Positions 15,369-22,812 of a stretch of DNA of 35,814 nt are shown in pieces. The first letter of the stretch is position 1, and each line of letters opens with the position of its first letter. The DNA comes from an uncultured Collinsella sp. GTDB taxonomy: Bacteria > Actinomycetota > Coriobacteriia > Coriobacteriales > Coriobacteriaceae. The stretch is taken from the NCBI GenBank assembly GCA_900550785.1, contig URTL01000006.1:1-35814 (forward strand), read 5' to 3'. The notes below the pieces were generated by a model. The model saw only the letters and a program-made list of their open reading frames with translations. It made no database searches and was not told the DNA's origin. A program made the position numbers and the translations under genes.

Positions 15369-15583
15369 GTAGCTGGAAACCTCCGTAGTGCGTTTTTGCT
15401 GCGTTTGAGCTGCGTGTGATTCGATCGCGCTGCATAGTACCCCGAGCAAATCGCGACCTGCGGTTTTACTCAAAAGGCGCACGTCAATTGCGTAAAACTC
15501 ACATCCTCTCAACAGGAGTTTTTCACAACTCGAATGCATAAAGCGTGTCAAAAACCATGTTTTTGCACCCGCTCTATGCAAAA
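15369..15583 (-). other. Leader of the secreted-protein gene: several inverted repeats
   Basis: No gene seen in 15369-15680. Segments GTTTTAC (15463-15469), GTAAAACTC (15492-15500) and GAGTTTT (15516-15522) can pair in two mutually exclusive ways. A larger hairpin spans about 15535-15580: TGCATA and AGCG in the outer stem, CAAAAAC with GTTTTTG in the inner. A TACTAT element (minus strand, 15439-15434) could be the -10 box, in which case the repeats are operator DNA and not leader RNA. Confidence 0.4.
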
Positions 15584-15621
15584 AAGGCGCCTGTGCAACC
15601 ATTGTTCGCACAGGCGCCTTG
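15583..15621 (-). terminator. Terminator of metY
   Basis: A perfect 13-bp stem AAGGCGCCTGTGC (15584-15596 with 15608-15620) and an 11-base loop, followed on the minus strand by a run of six T. It lies about 60 bases after the metY stop. Confidence 0.9.
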
Positions 15622-15680
15622 AGCAGGCATTTTATGCAGTTATACCTATCGAGTCGCAAGGGGTCCTTGCACAAGTCGCC

Positions 15681-16991
15681 TTACTCGTCCAGCGCGGCGA
15701 AGGCCTGCTTCAGATCCCAAATGATATCCTCGGCGTTCTCGGTACCGATGGAAAGACGGATCGTGGAGGGCGTGATGTTCTGCTCGGCGAGCTCCTCGGC
15801 AGAGAGCTGGGAGTGCGTGGTGGTAGCCGGGTGCACGACGAGCGACTTGACGTCGGCCACGTTGGCGAGCAGCGAGAAGACCTGCAGATGATCGATGAAC
15901 TTCCAAGCCGCCTCCTGGCCACCCTTAATCTCAAAGGTAAAGATCGAGGCACCGCCGTTGGGGAAATACTTCTGATAGAGCTCGTGATCGGGGTGCTCAG
16001 ACAGGCTCGGGTGGTTCACCTTGGCGACATGGCTGTCACAAACCAAGAACTCAACGACCTTCTTGGTGTTCTCGACATGACGGTCAACGCGCAGCGACAG
16101 AGTCTCGGTGCCCTGGAGCAGGACCCAGGCGTTGAACGGGCTGATGCAGGCGCCCTCGTCACGCAGCAAGATAGCGCGGACATAGGTTGCGAAGGCGGCG
16201 GGACCGGCAGCCTCGGCAAACGAGACGCCATGGTAGGAGGGGTTGGGCTCGGCGATCTGCGCATACTTGCCGCTCGCCTTCCAATCGAAGTTACCGCCGT
16301 CGACGATCACACCGCCCAGCGAGGTGCCGTGGCCGCCGATGAACTTGGTTGCGGAGTGGACGACGATGTTGGCACCATGCTCCAGCGGACGGAACAGATA
16401 CGGGGTGCCGAAGGTGTTGTCGACGACAACCGGCAGACCGTGCTTCTTGGCGATCTCGGAGATGGCGTCGATGTTGGGGATGTCGGAGTTGGGGTTGCCG
16501 AGCGTCTCGAGATAGATGACCGTGGTGTTGTCCTTGATGGCCCCCTCGACCTCTTCCAGGTTATGGGCATCGACGAAGGTGGTCTCGACGCCAAACTGGG
16601 AGAGCGTATGCTCCAGCAAGTTGTAGGAGCCACCGTAGATGGTCTTCTGAGCCACCACGTGGTCACCGGCCTGGGCAAGAGCCTGCAGGGTATAGGTGAT
16701 GGCAGCAGCACCGGAGGCGACGGCAAGACCTGCCACACCACCCTCGAGTGCGGCGATACGGTCCTCGAAGACGCCCTGGGTGGAGTTGGTCAGACGGCCG
16801 TAGATGTTACCGGCGTCGGCAAGACCAAAGCGGTCGGCGGCGTGCTGGGAGTTGCGGAACACATAGCTCGTGGTCTGGTAGATAGGCACGGCGCGGGAGT
16901 CGGATGCGGGATCGGCGCTCTCCTGGCCAACGTGAAGCTGCAGGGTATCGAAACCAAAGGTGTGCTCGGGGTTGTTGATGAACTGGCTCAT
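15681..16991 (-). CDS. metY: O-acetylhomoserine sulfhydrylase (Cys/Met metabolism PLP enzyme)
   Basis: 436 residues. Makes homocysteine from O-acetylhomoserine and sulfide, feeding methionine synthesis. The fold-type I PLP signature is clear: VVVDNTFGTPYLFRPLEHGA with cofactor-binding D191, and the Schiff-base lysine K216 in VVHSATKFIGGHG. The length, and the long insert typical of OAH sulfhydrylases (VQ/ASGKYAQIAEPNPSYHG), distinguish it from the ~380-residue cystathionine synthases and lyases. Start ATG at 16991 with AAGGAGATCATC upstream. The leader holds a short Cys-containing ORF and inverted repeats, the promoter is strong, and a LysR regulator is divergently encoded. No other sulfur gene is in the window. 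Confidence 0.93.
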   Translation of the reverse strand: MSQFINNPEHTFGFDTLQLHVGQESADPASDSRAVPIYQTTSYVFRNSQHAADRFGLADAGNIYGRLTNSTQGVFEDRIAALEGGVAGLAVASGAAAITYTLQALAQAGDHVVAQKTIYGGSYNLLEHTLSQFGVETTFVDAHNLEEVEGAIKDNTTVIYLETLGNPNSDIPNIDAISEIAKKHGLPVVVDNTFGTPYLFRPLEHGANIVVHSATKFIGGHGTSLGGVIVDGGNFDWKASGKYAQIAEPNPSYHGVSFAEAAGPAAFATYVRAILLRDEGACISPFNAWVLLQGTETLSLRVDRHVENTKKVVEFLVCDSHVAKVNHPSLSEHPDHELYQKYFPNGGASIFTFEIKGGQEAAWKFIDHLQVFSLLANVADVKSLVVHPATTTHSQLSAEELAEQNITPSTIRLSIGTENAEDIIWDLKQAFAALDE

Positions 16992-17053
16992 GATGATCTC
17001 CTTGATCGAACAAAAGTAAATAAATTAGAGAGAAGTAAGTCGCTGTCTCCTGA

Positions 17054-17107
17054 TCACGCCGACGGGCGCAAACAGGAGCCCGGCATTCGTCTTGGTAAGC
17101 AATTCAT
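17054..17107 (-). CDS. Candidate leader peptide (uORF) of metY, 17 residues
   Basis: MNCLPRRMPGSCLRPSA, then TGA. The ATG at 17107 has AAAGGAGG placed 7 bases upstream, as strong a ribosome site as any in the window. It contains two Cys and, with the start, two Met codons, matching the amino acids made downstream of metY. Around it GGAG-CCCG-CAT (ribosome site) can pair with ATG-CCGGG-CTCC inside the uORF, and CTCCTG can alternatively pair with CAGGAG just beyond the stop. The pattern fits translation-coupled attenuation by cysteine or methionine supply, but this is inference. Confidence 0.5.
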   Translation of the reverse strand: MNCLPRRMPGSCLRPSA

Positions 17108-17175
17108 ATGCGGGCCTCCTTTCGCATCCCGGTTCCGTGGTCGGTTTAATTACCTACCGCCTTTGTGTGTTTTGA

Positions 17176-17204
17176 ATAGTACGAGCATTGTTTCGCTCGG
17201 TCAA
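17176..17204 (-). promoter_or_regulatory. metY promoter
   Basis: TTGACC (17204-17199), a 17-base spacer and TACTAT (17181-17176) on the minus strand, about 185 bases upstream of metY. It lies in the divergent region shared with the LysR gene, so it is a plausible site for LysR action. Confidence 0.75.
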
Positions 17205-17264
17205 TCACTTAAAAGCGCTAACCTGTTATCGGTTTTATAGATAGCAATCGAAAGGATGGCGTCG

Positions 17265-18203
17265 ATGACCCTTCAGCAGCTTCGTTTTCTGATTGCCGTG
17301 GCAGAGTCCGGCTCAATTAACGCCGCAGCTCAGCGCCTCTATACCGCTCAGTCCAACATCTCAAACGCCGTCAAAAGCCTGGAACAGGAGCTCCATCTGG
17401 AGATCTTTACGCGCTCCAGCCGCGGCGTCACGCTCACCAACGACGGCACCGAGCTATTGGGCTATGCGCGCCAGGTCGTAGAGCAGGCCGACATGCTCGA
17501 GGCACGCTACGAGGACGGCGGCACACCCCAGGCGCGCCTTGCCGTCTCGGCCCAGCACTACGCTTTTTCGGTCGAGGCCTTTGTCAACGTCGTCGAGCGC
17601 TGCCGCGACAGTAAGTTTGAGTTCATCATGCGCGAGACCACCACCTCGCAGATTATCGACGACGTCCGCGCATTTCGCAGCGATATCGGCATTCTGTACC
17701 TGGATGACTTTAACGCCCGCGTTCTGCAGAAGGCCTTCGCCGATGCCCGCGCAAGCTTCCATCCCCTCTTCGACGCGACGGTCCACGTCTTCGTTAGCGA
17801 ACGCCACCCGCTCGCACGCCGCCCTCAGCTGTCCCTTGCCGACCTCACGCCCTATACGCGCTACAGCTTTGAGCAGGGAACCTCAAACTCCTTCTATTAC
17901 GCCGAGGAACCTTTTAGCTATATCCCTTGCGACCGCAACATACGAATCTCGGACCGCGGAACACTTACTAACTTACTTATCACGTCGAACGGTTACACCC
18001 TGTCGACCGGTGTCCTTTCCAATGAAATGCAGTGGGGTATGGCATCGATCCCGTTAGCAGACGCCCCAACGATGCACGTAGGATATATCATGCACGACGA
18101 GCGCAAGCCCTCTCCTCTCTTGCGGCAATACCTCGACGAGCTCAACCGCATCATCCATGCCGACCAGCTGTCGGAAGACGGGGTAGAAATCGTAGATTGC
18201 TAG
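17265..18203 (+). CDS. LysR-family transcriptional regulator
   Basis: 312 residues from the ATG at 17265, which has GAAAGGA 8 bases upstream; the ATG at 17256 touches that ribosome site and is less likely. N-terminal winged helix-turn-helix (LQQLRFLIAVAESGSINAAAQRLYTAQSNISNAVKSLEQEL, about 3-45), linker helix, then a periplasmic-binding-protein-like effector domain (about 90-295). Divergent from metY with a 273-base shared region containing the metY promoter, so control of sulfur-amino-acid synthesis is likely. The effector is not identifiable. Confidence 0.88.
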   Translation: MTLQQLRFLIAVAESGSINAAAQRLYTAQSNISNAVKSLEQELHLEIFTRSSRGVTLTNDGTELLGYARQVVEQADMLEARYEDGGTPQARLAVSAQHYAFSVEAFVNVVERCRDSKFEFIMRETTTSQIIDDVRAFRSDIGILYLDDFNARVLQKAFADARASFHPLFDATVHVFVSERHPLARRPQLSLADLTPYTRYSFEQGTSNSFYYAEEPFSYIPCDRNIRISDRGTLTNLLITSNGYTLSTGVLSNEMQWGMASIPLADAPTMHVGYIMHDERKPSPLLRQYLDELNRIIHADQLSEDGVEIVDC

Positions 18204-18266
18204 CCCGCGGCGGGCATGGCGCTACAATGGTCACTCACACGAAGCGTACCCAACGAAAGGAACCAT

Positions 18267-18752
18267 GTGAAGGTCATCATCTATACCGACGGCTCGGCCC
18301 GATCAAATCCGGGACGCGGCGGCTACGGCGCCGTGCTCAAGTACACCAACCCCGCCGGCAAGACCTTCACCTCCGAGCTTTCGCGTGGCTACGCCAAGAC
18401 CACTAACAACCGCATGGAGCTCATGGCGGTCATCGTGGCGCTCGAGGCACTTAACCGCCCCTGCGAGGTCGAGGTCCATTCCGATTCGCAATACGTCGTC
18501 AACGCCTTCAACAAGCACTGGATCGACGGCTGGAAAAAGCGCGGGTGGAAAACTGCCAACAAGCAGCCCGTCAAGAACCGCGACCTGTGGGAGCGTCTGC
18601 TTGCCGCAAAGAGCAAGCATAAGGTGGAGTTCATCTGGGTTAAGGGGCATGCCGGCCACGAGCTCAATGAGCGCTGCGACGAGCTCGCCACCACCGCGGC
18701 CGACGGAGCCAACCTCGATATCGACGCCGGCTTTAACGAGAGCGACCTGTAA
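18267..18752 (+). CDS. rnhA: Ribonuclease HI
   Basis: 161 residues from the GTG at 18267 (GAAAGGA upstream; the overlapping ATG at 18265 is immediately followed by a stop in its own frame). Degrades the RNA strand of RNA:DNA hybrids. The four acidic catalytic residues are present: D8 (YTDGSARSNPG), E51 (NNRMELMAV), D73 (HSDSQYVV) and D138, plus H128 in WVKGHAGHELNERCDELA. It includes the basic substrate-handle region (KKRGWKTANKQPVKNRDLW) of the E. coli type. Confidence 0.96.
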   Translation: MKVIIYTDGSARSNPGRGGYGAVLKYTNPAGKTFTSELSRGYAKTTNNRMELMAVIVALEALNRPCEVEVHSDSQYVVNAFNKHWIDGWKKRGWKTANKQPVKNRDLWERLLAAKSKHKVEFIWVKGHAGHELNERCDELATTAADGANLDIDAGFNESDL

Positions 18753-18825
18753 CGGCGTTTTCGCACGCTTTTATGTCCTCCCGCGCTACACTCGTCCTGT
18801 AGGCCAAACAACGCAAGGGGGACAC

Positions 18826-19932
18826 ATGCTGCGCATCGCAACCATCGGCACATCCATGATCACCGACGACTTTATCCAGGTCGTCAACGCCAACGACCAA
18901 GCCGCGTTTGTGGGCACGCTTTCACGCGACGCCAATCGCGGCACCGCCTTCACCGCTAAGCACGGCGGCGAGCGTAACTTCACCGCACTTGACGAGCTTG
19001 CGTCCGCTGCCGACGTCGACGCCGTCTATATCGGCAGCCCCAACGCACTTCACTACGAGCAGGCCCTTGCCTGCATCGCCGGTGGCAAGCACGTCATCGT
19101 CGAGAAGCCCTTCTGCGCCACCGAGGCGCAGGCGCTGGAAGTCTTCCGCGCTGCCGAGGCAGCAGGTGTCGTGGCCCTCGAGGCCATGCGCCCGCTCCAT
19201 GACCCCGCTTTCCACGCCATCGAGGACGCCCTGGGCGAGATTGCGCCCATTCGTCGTGCCTCATTGCGCTTTGGCAAGTATTCCTCGCGCTACAACGAGA
19301 TTCTCGCGGGACGCTCCACCAATATCTTCGACTGCAATATGGCATCGGGTTCCCTCATGGACATTGGCGTCTACACCGTCGAGCCCATGGTCGAGATTTT
19401 CGGCATGCCCTCCGGCCTTACGAGCATGGCTACTCTGCTCGACCCCACCACGCGACAGCTCACGCACGGCCCCATCGACGGCTGCGGTTCTATCCTCGCC
19501 AGCTACGGCGGTGGCCGCATCTCCGTCGAGCTCGCGCACTCCAAAATTACGAATGACCTGCTGCCCTCGCAGATCGAAGGCGAGCGTGGCACTATCCAGA
19601 TCGACCATCTGTCCACGCCCCGCAACGTCCGCATCGACTATCGCGGCGATGTCGTACGCGGCTCGGCGACCGAGGCACCGCGCGAACAGGGCGACAACGG
19701 CCGCGTGCTCGACCTGCCCAAATCGAGCAACACCATGGAATACGAACTCACAGACTTTATCACCGCCATCGGCGGCATCGATAACGTTAAGGAAGAGATT
19801 TGGGAGACCCCGGCGGGACGCCACGAGCTTGGCCACTACCGCGATGTCACGCTCGTCTCACTGCGCATCATGGATGCCGTGCGCCAGCAGGCCGGCATTA
19901 CCTTCCCCGCCGATTCAGTCAAGCAGGCATAG
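18826..19932 (+). CDS. Gfo/Idh/MocA family oxidoreductase (second copy in window)
   Basis: 368 residues; ATG at 18826 after AAGGGGGACAC. Rossmann domain with a shortened dinucleotide loop (IATIGTSMITDDF), which lacks the usual GxGxxG spacing; the EKP motif at 93-95 (VIVEKPFCAT) is intact; the C-terminal domain contains MASGSLMDIGVYTVEPMVEIFG. A dehydrogenase acting on a sugar or polyol is expected; the substrate is unknown. It is only distantly similar to the 10547-11566 gene. The stop codon is 2 bases before the start of the acylphosphatase-like gene, indicating co-transcription. Confidence 0.88.
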   Translation: MLRIATIGTSMITDDFIQVVNANDQAAFVGTLSRDANRGTAFTAKHGGERNFTALDELASAADVDAVYIGSPNALHYEQALACIAGGKHVIVEKPFCATEAQALEVFRAAEAAGVVALEAMRPLHDPAFHAIEDALGEIAPIRRASLRFGKYSSRYNEILAGRSTNIFDCNMASGSLMDIGVYTVEPMVEIFGMPSGLTSMATLLDPTTRQLTHGPIDGCGSILASYGGGRISVELAHSKITNDLLPSQIEGERGTIQIDHLSTPRNVRIDYRGDVVRGSATEAPREQGDNGRVLDLPKSSNTMEYELTDFITAIGGIDNVKEEIWETPAGRHELGHYRDVTLVSLRIMDAVRQQAGITFPADSVKQA

Positions 19933-19934
19933 CG

Positions 19935-20345
19935 ATGGGCCTCTTCGATACGTTCTTCTCCAGCGTCACCGGCGGCAGTCGAGAGCCTCAAAAACCATCA
20001 AACATCGAGCTCGAGCTGCGCCGCAGGCTTACTGTGCTCGCAAGCGACGAGGCCACTCAAGACACTCCCCTGCGCTACTTCCTGCACTGGACGGGGCAAG
20101 TCCAAGGCGTTGGTTTTCGCTTTACCAACACCAACCTCGCGCAGGCACGCGCACTCACCGGCTGGGTGCGTAACATGGAAGACGGCTCAGTCGAGATGGA
20201 GATACAGGGAGCTCCGGCAAATATCCTATCTCATCTCGAGGCGCTTCATGCCTCCTACGAGCGCATGGGAACGCGCTTTCGCCTCGTAGACGCCCAGGCC
20301 CGAGCCCCACTTACCAATGAAGACGGTTTCAGTCCTCGTTATTAG
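19935..20345 (+). CDS. Acylphosphatase-like protein with an N-terminal extension
   Basis: 136 residues. Acylphosphatases hydrolyse carboxyl-phosphate bonds such as acetyl phosphate. The catalytic signatures are both intact: VQGVGFR (56-62, R62 binds phosphate) and GWVRNMEDGSVEMEIQG (N80 positions the water). Ordinary members have about 90 residues; here 45 extra N-terminal residues (MGLFDTFFSSVTGG..., then charged helices) precede the domain. Its start is 2 bases after the stop of the oxidoreductase gene, so translation is probably coupled. Confidence 0.88.
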   Translation: MGLFDTFFSSVTGGSREPQKPSNIELELRRRLTVLASDEATQDTPLRYFLHWTGQVQGVGFRFTNTNLAQARALTGWVRNMEDGSVEMEIQGAPANILSHLEALHASYERMGTRFRLVDAQARAPLTNEDGFSPRY

Positions 20346-20406
20346 TATTGTGTGCTAAATACGGTATCATTTACCTACGACCGTTGATAGAAAAGAGGCG
20401 AGGCGC

Positions 20407-20787
20407 ATGGCGGTGCAAAGAAGAAACACCAAGCAGCGGAAGCTGGTTCTTGACGCCGTGCGCCAAAGCTATAACCACCCCACCGCCGATGAGATCTACA
20501 ACGCCGTGCGCGCGCAGGATGACAAAATCAGCCGCGGTACGGTCTACCGCAATCTCAATCTCTTGGCCGACGCCGGCGAGATCCTCTCCATCAAGACGCC
20601 GGGCGGCAGCCGCTTCGATCGCACGATCGAGCCGCATGCGCATATCATCTGTACCTCGTGCAGCCGCGTCATCGACGTACCGCTCCCCTTCGATGCCCAG
20701 CTCGACGCCAAGGCGTCCGAGCAAATCGGCTGGAACGTCACCTCGCACTACACCATCTTCGAGGGTCTCTGCCCCAACTGTAGGTAG
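20407..20787 (+). CDS. Fur-family transcriptional regulator (PerR-like)
   Basis: 126 residues. Winged helix DNA-binding domain with recognition helix RGTVYRNLNLLADAGEI (43-59), followed by a short dimerisation domain. The structural zinc cysteines are C82, C85 (HIICTSCSRV) and C122, C125 (CPNC). The histidine-rich stretch PHAHI (77-80) belongs to the regulatory metal site. Shortness and the four-Cys site fit PerR/Fur types of Gram-positive bacteria; whether it senses iron, peroxide or another metal cannot be read. No adjacent target is evident. Confidence 0.87.
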   Translation: MAVQRRNTKQRKLVLDAVRQSYNHPTADEIYNAVRAQDDKISRGTVYRNLNLLADAGEILSIKTPGGSRFDRTIEPHAHIICTSCSRVIDVPLPFDAQLDAKASEQIGWNVTSHYTIFEGLCPNCR

Positions 20788-20801
20788 ATTTTGGGACATG
20801 C

Positions 20802-21599
20802 CTACTCAGCAAGTAGACGACGCAGCTCTTCTTCGACCGTGTGCACGTAGCGGACACGGTCATTGACACCGCGCATGCTGGGATTGCAGCTCTCCATCAG
20901 ATAGGGATGGCCCACCACGTTGAGCATGTCGCGATCGTTTTCGTTATCGCCAAACGCCATCATTTCGTTAGGTGAGATCCCCAGCGCGCAACCATAATCG
21001 GCAAGCGCGGACCCCTTGCCCGAATCAAAGCCGATAAAATCGGTCCATTCGGTTCCCGACGTCATCACATCGACCCGGTCGCTAAAGCGACGCACAAAAT
21101 ACTCCAGCGCCGCCGGCTGCTCTGTCTCGGGCGTTTGAAACGCAATCTTAATGACATCCTCGTCAATGTCCTCGGGACGGTCGACCACCGCCACATCGCA
21201 GTGGACCTCGTAACGCAAATGGTCGACGAACGCATCGTTGCCGCTCATGGTATAGAGGTGCCCCTCACACGAAAGGGTCACGTCGGCATGGGGATAGGCG
21301 ACCACGGCATTCGCGATATCCATAGCAAGGCTACGTTCCATGGAACGTTTGACAACGGCGCGCCCCTCGCTCATCACCAGGGCTCCGTTTTCGCATACAT
21401 AGGCGAGCTCATCGGCCACCGGGGCAAACAGGTAGCGCAAGCTCGCATATTGACGGCCACTCGCCGGCATAAACACAATGCCGCGACGATGCAGCTCGTC
21501 GATGAGCTCAAATGCCTCAGGACGCGGCTCGCGCTCCCCCGGATGCAGCAACGTGCCATCCAAATCGCAGGCGATCAGTTTGATTCCCTCAAGACCCAT
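20802..21599 (-). CDS. HAD-superfamily hydrolase, Cof type
   Basis: 265 residues from the ATG at 21599 (GGGGGAAGCAT upstream; 27 extra codons upstream pass through a hairpin and are rejected). Nucleophile motif ACDLDGTLL with D12 and D14, a C2-type cap domain (about 85-190), lysine motif GFDSGKGSAL and the acidic motif MMAFGDNENDRDML. Cof-like enzymes dephosphorylate sugar phosphates, FMN or PLP; the substrate is not predictable from this sequence. A strong hairpin separates it from the upstream ureE-like gene. Confidence 0.9.
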   Translation of the reverse strand: MGLEGIKLIACDLDGTLLHPGEREPRPEAFELIDELHRRGIVFMPASGRQYASLRYLFAPVADELAYVCENGALVMSEGRAVVKRSMERSLAMDIANAVVAYPHADVTLSCEGHLYTMSGNDAFVDHLRYEVHCDVAVVDRPEDIDEDVIKIAFQTPETEQPAALEYFVRRFSDRVDVMTSGTEWTDFIGFDSGKGSALADYGCALGISPNEMMAFGDNENDRDMLNVVGHPYLMESCNPSMRGVNDRVRYVHTVEEELRRLLAE

Positions 21600-21627
21600 A
21601 TGCTTCCCCCAAAGCACCCCATCAAAA

Positions 21628-21670
21628 GTAAGACGGACTTTGAATAGTTGCCTCTCAAAGTCCGTCTTAC
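21628..21670 (-). terminator. Perfect 16-bp stem-loop
   Basis: GTAAGACGGACTTTGA (21628-21643) pairs perfectly with 21655-21670 around an 11-base loop. On the minus strand it is followed by TTTTGATG and begins 11 bases after the ureE-like stop, so it probably terminates the FKBP-ureE transcript ahead of the HAD gene. Confidence 0.75.
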
Positions 21671-21681
21671 GCATACGCACG

Positions 21682-22260
21682 TTAGCCGCGCGCCTTCTTT
21701 ACGATCGTAAAGTCTGGAGCCATACTCACAACAACATCCGCCGCGCTCGATGCAAAGCGTCGACTGGCATCGAGCTCGCGTGTGACCACCGAGAGCCGAA
21801 CACCCTCGACACCCCGGAGCATGCGGCCCAAAACAGGCTGCACCGGCGTATACATACGCACGGTATGCTCGTCCGAATCGCCTCGGAAAAGCGGCGCGTG
21901 CATATTACCGATCTCCCAGCACGCATGTGCGAGCACAATCGGATCCATGCGGTCGACTTCGACCAAATAGACCTCGGCGCTGCGCAGGCGCACGACAACC
22001 GCTACGGGCACCGCGCCCGTGCGGTCAATAGCAAGCACGTCACCGTCGGCAAGACGCTCGCCATCAGTGGCATCCAGCCGGGCATTCACCGTGCGCCCCA
22101 GCTCCGTCACGCCCACAAACAGGCGCGCATCAGCCTGGTCCCAATCGAGTAGCAGCTCGTCAACCTCAAAGACGCCACCCAGCTCCCGACGAAGCAGGAG
22201 TTCATAGGACGGGTCGTTGAGATTTCCCAAGCGCTCCGTAGCCACCAGGTCCACGGACAT
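21682..22260 (-). CDS. UreE-like nickel metallochaperone
   Basis: 192 residues from the ATG at 22260; GAGGA in the end of the upstream gene is its ribosome site, and the gap is 3 bases. The C-terminal half has the UreE pattern: LAHACWEIGNMHAPLFRG (compare HLGNRH in urease UreE; H112 and H121 here) followed by YTPVQPVLGRMLRGVEGV. The N-terminal half is a UreE-like beta-rich peptide-binding region with GDGERLADGDVLAIDRTGAV-like content. The His-rich tail of many UreE proteins is missing. UreE delivers Ni to urease, but no urease genes are in the window; delivery to another Ni enzyme such as a hydrogenase is possible. It is coupled to the FKBP gene upstream. Confidence 0.7.
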   Translation of the reverse strand: MSVDLVATERLGNLNDPSYELLLRRELGGVFEVDELLLDWDQADARLFVGVTELGRTVNARLDATDGERLADGDVLAIDRTGAVPVAVVVRLRSAEVYLVEVDRMDPIVLAHACWEIGNMHAPLFRGDSDEHTVRMYTPVQPVLGRMLRGVEGVRLSVVTRELDASRRFASSAADVVVSMAPDFTIVKKARG

Positions 22261-22263
22261 CAA

Positions 22264-22692
22264 CTAGTCCTCGACCTCAACGAGCTCGATATCAAAGTTG
22301 AGATCCTTGCCGGCAAGCTCGTGGTTGGCATCGAGCGTCACGGCCTCGGACGTCACATCGATGACGACAGCGGGGACAGGCATGCCGCTCGGCGTGGACA
22401 GGAAGAGCTTCATGCCCTTCTCGATCTGCTCGATGTTGGGAACCTGCTCGGCCGGGAAGGTCAGGACCATCTCGGGGTTGTGCTCGCCGTAGGCATCGGC
22501 AGCAGGAATGTGCACGGACTTCTTCTCGCCCACCTGCATATCGATAACGGCGGCGTCGAAGCCCTTGATCATCTGACCGGCACCGCAGGTGAACTCCAGC
22601 GGCTCACCGCGATCGTAGGAGCTATCGAACTGCGTGCCGTCATCGAGCGTGCCACGATAATGGGTCTTGACCTTCTTGCCCTGGTTGGACAT
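22264..22692 (-). CDS. FKBP-type peptidyl-prolyl isomerase, SlyD-like
   Basis: 142 residues from the ATG at 22692 (CGGAGGTTACC). Catalyses prolyl cis-trans isomerisation and acts as a chaperone. FKBP core VKTHYRGTLDDGTQFDSSYDRGEPLEFTCGAGQMIKGFD..., with the insert-in-flap domain (AYGEHNPEMVLTFPAEQVPN ... VTLDANHELAGKDLNFDIELVEV) that defines the SlyD branch. The metal-binding His/Cys-rich C-terminal tail of E. coli SlyD is absent. It directly precedes the UreE-like gene with a 3-base gap; SlyD is known to take part in Ni insertion, so the pairing is suggestive. Confidence 0.93.
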   Translation of the reverse strand: MSNQGKKVKTHYRGTLDDGTQFDSSYDRGEPLEFTCGAGQMIKGFDAAVIDMQVGEKKSVHIPAADAYGEHNPEMVLTFPAEQVPNIEQIEKGMKLFLSTPSGMPVPAVVIDVTSEAVTLDANHELAGKDLNFDIELVEVED

Positions 22693-22812
22693 GGTAACCT
22701 CCGTGATAAGGGCGGCGCACAACGCGGGCCGCCGTGAACATATGGCGCTAACTATACCCTAGTCATACAATTCATTGACAGTTTGCAAAGAAACGCTGCA
22801 ACCGGAGGAACC

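Noticed and set aside
15534..17240. 568-codon open frame on the plus strand
   Set aside because: Antisense of metY and its leader; the Val/Gly/Leu/Asp-rich repetitive composition is typical of shadow frames.
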